Shown: positions 5,544-9,085 of the stretch, piece by piece
Layout: each line of letters begins with the position of its first letter
Numbering within the stretch: position 1 is the stretch's first letter
Notes under the pieces: generated by a model
Databases searched by the model: none
What the model was told of the DNA's origin: nothing
What the model saw: the letters and a program-made list of their open reading frames with translations, nothing else
From: an uncultured Oscillospiraceae bacterium
GTDB lineage: Bacteria > Bacillota > Clostridia > Oscillospirales > Oscillospiraceae
Reading direction: 5' to 3'
NCBI GenBank assembly: GCA_934515035.1
Contig: CAKSXP010000059.1
Coordinates: 1 to 9,085 of the forward strand
Length of the DNA stretch: 9,085 nt
Translations under genes and position numbers: made by a program

Positions 5544-7349
5544 ATGTATAGAACGAAGATACTCAAACCAACCGGAAACAGCACCCTTGCCTACCAGAGC
5601 ACATGGCTGGTCGAGGAGACAATGCGTTTCAACGAGCTGATAATCTGCGAGAACGCGCTTCTTGTTGCGCCGGAGGGCAAGCACCTTACCATGACGGTGA
5701 ACGGCATCGGCGTTCCCATCGCCAAGGGCACATATAAGGGCGATGTTGTCCTGAGCGTAACGGACGAATATGCCCTTCCTCCCGGGGGTCTGATGATGAT
5801 GAACGACATATCCCGCACCGTCGGCGCGGCCGTCGTCATCGAAAACGGCAAGGTCTCCGCAGACAAGAGCGTTTCCGCGATAGCGCAGGACGGCACAGTG
5901 ACTGACGAGGGCGTTGACGGACTTTACGTCGCAACCTCCGAGGGCAGCTTCAACGGTGTTGTTGTGGCTGATTCCGAGTACAAGGTCAGCAACAGCCGCT
6001 TTGACTTCGAGGGCTTTTCGGACAACGACTTTCTCGGTGTCGGCTGCGGCGTTGCCGCCGTCGGCGATTCCAGGGTCGAGATCGACAACTGCGAATTCAA
6101 CTTCTCCGGCGTCACCCGCTGCGCCGTACATGCAGGCGGCAACAGCAACGTTACCGTCCGCAACAGCCGCCTGATAAATCTCAGCCCGGCGAGCCACTGG
6201 CTCGGCAGCTTTTCGTGGCAGGTCGGCTTTGCCGGTACGAACCGTCTGGCCCAGCTCTGCGACAACGCCACGGTCACATATGACAACTGCGACCTCATCA
6301 CCAACGGCTGGGGCATCTGCTCCATCGACGGTTCGGACGAGGGCGTGCACATGTTCATCAAAAACAGCCGTCTCCAGCTGACCGGCCCGCGCGCCCATGG
6401 CTACGGCACCTTCTGCATCGGCGACAACGATATCACCATCGAAAACTCCACCGTTGACGTAAACGGCTACCCGATGTTCGTTATGGGCATGGAACGCAAG
6501 GGGCACGCCACCATCAAGGGCAGCAAGATCCGCGGCCGCCGCTTCGGCTCCCTCGTCGCCTCCGACGACCACAGCGTTTTCGACATCATTGATTCCGACT
6601 TCGACACGAGAAAATCCAGCCTCGTCGTCAAGGGCTCCGCAACTACGATAAACGTTGAAAACACCTCCATGAAGGCGGGCAACAACGTTATCCTACAGCT
6701 CATGGACACCGACGAGGGCGGAATGGATATGTCCGCGTTTATCGTTCCCGTCGGCATTGAGGACAGCTATGTCGAAGGACGCGCACTGTCCGAGCTCGGC
6801 CCCGACGATATCTATCTCAACATAACCGGCAGCGAGCTCAAGGGCGATCTGTTCAACTCCACGACGAACATCCGCCCGACGGATGCATGTCCGCACGGCG
6901 GCATGGGATACTTCCACGACACGGTCGTCGGATATCTTCCCGCTCCTCCCGCGCCGCCCGAGGGTGCCGAGCTTCCGCGCAAGCCGGATAATAAGGGCCC
7001 GAAGAATCTTGGCGTAACGCTCAGGCACACAAAGCTCGAGGGCGTCATCTCCTCGGCGAAGCAGGCATACCGCGACGGCCTGACCGTGATACACGAGGAT
7101 AACCGCCTTGAGCTGTCCAATATCAGGCAGTGGGCCGCTCCCACGGTCAACAACGGCGTCATCGTCGATATGGACGGAGACAGCGTCTGGACCGTCACGG
7201 ATACGAGCTATATAACCGGACTCAGGCTTGCCGAGGGCGCGTCTGTCAGAGCTCCGGAGGGCAAAAAACTCTCCGTCACCGTGGACGGCAAACCCGTCGA
7301 GCTCGCCCCCGGTGAGTACAGCGGAAAGATCGTTCTCGAGGTCCGCTGA
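5544..7349 (+). CDS. right-handed parallel beta-helix protein with duplicated end modules, 601 aa
   Basis: I recognise the fold but no characterised family. Residues about 145-560 form a ladder of around 13 rungs with the recurring pattern x-V-x-I-x-N-S-x-L, for example SRVEIDNCEF (176-185), SNVTVRNSRL (201-210), ATVTYDNCDL (242-251), MFIKNSRLQL (270-279), DITIENSTVD (296-305) and TTINVENTSM (367-376), typical of a pectate-lyase-like solenoid. Residues 36-72 and 564-600 are copies of one module (19 of 37 identical, no gaps), capping both ends. A Pro-rich insert (466-474, PAPPAPPEG) precedes the last rungs. There is no signal peptide, membrane helix or sorting signal, and about nine unpaired cysteines fit a cytoplasmic location. 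No obvious polysaccharide-lyase catalytic cluster stands out. GGAGGG (5532-5537) six bases before the ATG fixes the start. It has its own promoter and ends before a terminator hairpin. A binding or scaffold role is possible, but the function is unknown. Confidence 0.9.
   Translation: MYRTKILKPTGNSTLAYQSTWLVEETMRFNELIICENALLVAPEGKHLTMTVNGIGVPIAKGTYKGDVVLSVTDEYALPPGGLMMMNDISRTVGAAVVIENGKVSADKSVSAIAQDGTVTDEGVDGLYVATSEGSFNGVVVADSEYKVSNSRFDFEGFSDNDFLGVGCGVAAVGDSRVEIDNCEFNFSGVTRCAVHAGGNSNVTVRNSRLINLSPASHWLGSFSWQVGFAGTNRLAQLCDNATVTYDNCDLITNGWGICSIDGSDEGVHMFIKNSRLQLTGPRAHGYGTFCIGDNDITIENSTVDVNGYPMFVMGMERKGHATIKGSKIRGRRFGSLVASDDHSVFDIIDSDFDTRKSSLVVKGSATTINVENTSMKAGNNVILQLMDTDEGGMDMSAFIVPVGIEDSYVEGRALSELGPDDIYLNITGSELKGDLFNSTTNIRPTDACPHGGMGYFHDTVVGYLPAPPAPPEGAELPRKPDNKGPKNLGVTLRHTKLEGVISSAKQAYRDGLTVIHEDNRLELSNIRQWAAPTVNNGVIVDMDGDSVWTVTDTSYITGLRLAEGASVRAPEGKKLSVTVDGKPVELAPGEYSGKIVLEVR
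5649..5759 (+). repeat. N-terminal copy of the duplicated end module (residues 36-72)
   Basis: This 37-residue segment carries APEGKHLTMTVNG, then AKGTYKGDVVLSV. It aligns without gaps to residues 564-600 of the same protein at 19 identities. The similarity weakens upstream but extends to residue 26 (T26/T554, L32/L560). It follows a likely first strand pair (WLVEETMRFNELII). Confidence 0.8.
7233..7343 (+). repeat. C-terminal copy of the duplicated end module (residues 564-600)
   Basis: The module carries APEGKKLSVTVDG, then APGEYSGKIVLEV, and ends one residue before the stop codon. The spacing of APEGK, TV-G, G-Y-G and the final VL-V is identical to the N-terminal copy. The two flank all beta-helix rungs. 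Confidence 0.8.
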
Positions 7350-7400
7350 GAATAAGCATCCAAATAACGCCCTGCCGGCAGCCCGCGGGCAGATAAACCC

Positions 7401-7436
7401 TAAAAGAGTACGTCCCGCCCGGGACGTGCTCTTTTA
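7401..7436 (+). terminator. terminator hairpin after the beta-helix gene
   Basis: A 16-bp stem (7401-7416 with 7421-7436) with one T-G wobble and a GCCC loop lies 51 bases past the stop at 7349. The arms begin with TAAAAG and end with CTTTTA, so the U-tract is partly within the stem and continues weakly (TCTCTT). The symmetry would also let it work on the other strand. A palindrome-rich stretch (7372-7390) precedes it. Confidence 0.75.
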
Positions 7437-7520
7437 TCTCTTGTCCGGCTTTGTGCCTTGTGCCATAACCACCAGCCATTTAGTAATTTTGCACGTAAAA
7501 GTTGTAAATATGTTATGCTA

Positions 7521-7549
7521 TTAGCCCAGCTTTTTAGACGAAATATAAT
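7521..7549 (+). promoter_or_regulatory. candidate promoter of the solute-binding lipoprotein gene
   Basis: A consensus -10 TATAAT (7544-7549) has TTAGCC (7521-7526) 17 bp upstream, a weak -35 (three of six). Other pairs are possible, such as TTGCAC (7488-7493) with TATGCT 19 bp on, so the true start site is not decided by sequence. Confidence 0.35.
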
Positions 7550-7643
7550 ATTTATATCATAGTATTTGTGCATTTCGCGCATTGCGCCTTACTAAATATG
7601 TAAACTTTTTATAGGTTTTGCCTATTTCAAATATTCGTTATTA

Positions 7644-7658
7644 ATTGTACAATATTGT
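7644..7658. promoter_or_regulatory. overlapping palindromes, operator-like site
   Basis: ATTGTACAAT (7644-7653) and ACAATATTGT (7649-7658) are two perfect 10-bp palindromes sharing the central ACAAT, so the site reads as three alternating half-sites ATTGT, ACAAT, ATTGT. It lies 66 bases upstream of the lipoprotein start and would suit cooperative binding by a small dimeric repressor. Confidence 0.4.
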
Positions 7659-7723
7659 CGGACGGTGAGTATAGGGAGTTCGCCGTTCACAGTATATTTC
7701 AAAACTCAGAAAGGACAATCCAG

Positions 7724-9085
7724 ATGAAACGTTTCAGATCCATTCTCGCGCTCATCCTCGCACTGGTCACGGTCCTCGCGCTCTGCGCCTGCGGAACCAA
7801 GACCGACACGCCCGCAACTGATACCCCTGCAAACGATACCCCCGCAAACGACACCCCCGCTGATGATCCCAGCGCCGGTGTCAACACCACCGTTGGTGAG
7901 AAGAACCTTTCTCCCTCCACCTATGACATGTTCGCCGAGAAGGTCGAGCCCATCGAGGCCACCAAGACCATCACTGTCGGCTACACCCAGTCCATCGGCG
8001 GCAGCTACAACCCTGTCGGCGCCGAAGGCACCAAGACCCCTGACTTCGTTCTGGGCCTTGTCTATGACATGACCTTCTACTTCGACGGAGATGCCGGCAA
8101 CACCATGTATTCCCGCATCTTCGAGGATTGGTACCAGGAAGACGACATGACCTTCGTCATGAAGCTCCGTCCCGGCATCTACTTCCAGACCAAGGAAGGC
8201 AAGTACTGCGAGATGACCGGTGAGGACATCCTCTTCTCCATGGAGAGCTATGTCACCCAGGCTACCAACTTCCAGGCTCACTTCACCGTCTTTGACTATG
8301 AAGCTTCCTACGTCTCCGACGACGGCCTGACCGTTTACCTCAAGACCGCCGGCACCGAGCCCTACGGCCCGTTCGTCCGCCCCGTCACCGTCATCAGCAA
8401 GAAGTGGGTCGAGGAGAACGGCTGGGATACCGATCTCTGGATGACCGATCCCTGTGGCTCCGGCCCCTACACCGCCGGTGAGTTCACCTCCGGCGCCAGC
8501 GTCTCCTGCGTCCTGCGCGACACTCCCTGGTGGAACTATGACTACCGTCAGACCAACGTCAAGGAGTACGTTATCCGTCTGTATTCCGAAGTCTCCACCA
8601 TGTACATTGACCTTGAAATGGGCACCATCGATATCGCCCTCTCCCTTGACTCCCAGGACTACGATCGTGCTCTGAGCAACAAGCCCGAGAACGTCGCTGT
8701 TGAAACCACCACCTCCGGCAACCTCTGGTTCATGGGCGTCTACGGTTCTCAGGGACAGAACCAGTACCTGGCCGACATCAAGGTCCGTGAGGCTATTGCC
8801 CACGCCATCGACTGGGAAGCTGTTGCTCAGGCCAGCTTCGGCTCCATGTACGGACCCGCCTGGAGCGCCATCTCCCCCAACAGCCCCTACTACACCGAGG
8901 GTCTCGTTGACTGCTATGAGTATGATCCCGAGCTTGCAAAGTCCATCCTCGAAGAGGCCGGATACAAGGAAGGCGAAGTCGTCTTCAACAACGTCAACTT
9001 CGGCAAGCAGGCCAAGGTTGCCGAGGCCATGCAGGGCTACCTCGCCGCTGTCGGCATCACCATGAACGTTGAGACCTATGAGTTC
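7724..9085 (+). CDS. oligopeptide/nickel-type ABC transporter substrate-binding lipoprotein, 454 codons, cut at right edge
   Basis: The frame is open to the window end, so the C-terminus is missing; full-length family members are usually 500-600 residues. Residues 1-22 are a lipoprotein signal (KRFR, hydrophobic core, LALCACG) with the lipidated Cys at 23, so the mature protein is anchored outside the membrane. A low-complexity Thr/Pro/Ala/Asp linker follows (28-47), then the SBP_bac_5 domain. Recognisable blocks are MTFVMKLRPGIYFQT, an MTGEDILFS element matching the usual TAEDV.FS, GSGPYTAGEF, and VREAIAHAIDWEAVA, with YDPELAKSILEEAGY near the end. Such proteins capture peptides or similar ligands for an ABC importer whose permease genes would lie downstream, outside the window. 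AAGGA (7711-7715) eight bases before the ATG sets the start. Codon use is highly biased (ACC, GTC, TCC, GCC; almost no GCG or CCG), unlike the genes to the left, suggesting high expression. Ligand not identifiable. Confidence 0.95.
   Translation, partial: MKRFRSILALILALVTVLALCACGTKTDTPATDTPANDTPANDTPADDPSAGVNTTVGEKNLSPSTYDMFAEKVEPIEATKTITVGYTQSIGGSYNPVGAEGTKTPDFVLGLVYDMTFYFDGDAGNTMYSRIFEDWYQEDDMTFVMKLRPGIYFQTKEGKYCEMTGEDILFSMESYVTQATNFQAHFTVFDYEASYVSDDGLTVYLKTAGTEPYGPFVRPVTVISKKWVEENGWDTDLWMTDPCGSGPYTAGEFTSGASVSCVLRDTPWWNYDYRQTNVKEYVIRLYSEVSTMYIDLEMGTIDIALSLDSQDYDRALSNKPENVAVETTTSGNLWFMGVYGSQGQNQYLADIKVREAIAHAIDWEAVAQASFGSMYGPAWSAISPNSPYYTEGLVDCYEYDPELAKSILEEAGYKEGEVVFNNVNFGKQAKVAEAMQGYLAAVGITMNVETYEF
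7805..7864 (+). repeat. four tandem 15-bp units in the lipoprotein linker
   Basis: Four 15-bp units (7805-7819, 7820-7834, 7835-7849, 7850-7864) encode DTPAT, DTPAN, DTPAN and DTPAD. They differ mainly at third codon positions. The units form the flexible spacer between the lipid anchor and the binding domain, and unit number could vary between strains. Confidence 0.85.

Larger units (their letters stand above)
7437..7723 (+). other. AT-rich regulatory gap upstream of the solute-binding lipoprotein gene
   Basis: No supportable gene is seen in these 287 bases. The composition changes sharply from the GC-rich genes on either side to strongly AT-rich (about 7480-7680). It contains a candidate promoter, the inverted repeats ATAGG-TTTTG-CCTAT (7611-7625) and GCGC-ATT-GCGC (7577-7587), and an overlapping double palindrome (7644-7658). 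If transcription starts near 7556 the leader is about 165 bases long, room for regulation, but I do not recognise a known riboswitch. Confidence 0.6.

Noticed and set aside
5517..6572. 351-codon minus-strand frame opposite the beta-helix gene
   Set aside because: Val/Ala/Asp-rich product mirrors the codon periodicity of the plus-strand gene, and the frame runs through that gene's promoter-proximal leader; no independent support.
7400..7582. Small minus-strand frame between the beta-helix and lipoprotein genes
   Set aside because: It reads through the terminator hairpin and the candidate promoter, has no ribosome-binding site and no recognisable product.
7706..8803. 365-codon minus-strand frame opposite the substrate-binding lipoprotein gene
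   Set aside because: It arises from the strong C-ending codon bias of the plus strand gene, which has lipobox, linker and several family motifs.

Overview
The window reads as chromosome of a moderately GC-rich, endospore-forming Firmicute of the Clostridia, most likely a gut-type Oscillospiraceae relative. The evidence is an unmistakable spoIIID sporulation regulator, strong GGAGG-type ribosome-binding sites, sigma-A-like promoters in AT-rich gaps, GC-ending codons, and a lipoprotein of the clostridial LALCACG type. The family-level placement is an inference. I see no tRNA, rRNA, CRISPR array, transposase or phage gene.

Layout. Positions 1-210 are A-rich and packed with short perfect hairpins, with one exact 15-bp direct repeat. 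Two very small genes follow, divergently transcribed from a shared AT-rich region: an Arc-type ribbon-helix-helix protein (minus strand, 54 aa, with its own terminator) and a 53-aa acidic helical protein (plus strand). Everything after that is on the plus strand. It comprises an EamA/DMT-type membrane transporter with its own promoter and a very strong terminator; spoIIID, starting at TTG; and a tight three-gene operon with 4-bp ATGA overlaps encoding a MoxR-type AAA+ ATPase, a DUF58 protein and a polytopic membrane protein with a DUF4129-like tail. Then come a 601-aa right-handed beta-helix protein without a signal peptide, a terminator hairpin, a ~290-bp AT-rich regulatory region, and the first 454 codons of an oligopeptide/nickel-type (SBP_bac_5) ABC-transporter lipoprotein that runs off the right edge.

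How the genes work together. The MoxR/DUF58/membrane-protein genes form one translationally coupled unit. By analogy with known MoxR-DUF58 pairs, they are likely to assemble or mature an envelope or secreted complex; the third gene lacks the transglutaminase core often found at this place. The beta-helix protein and the solute-binding lipoprotein have separate promoters and are separated by a terminator, so any functional link is only positional. The most unusual item is the beta-helix protein: a 37-residue module is duplicated at its two ends, bracketing about 13 beta-helix rungs, and no export signal is visible. I do not recognise a characterised family for it.
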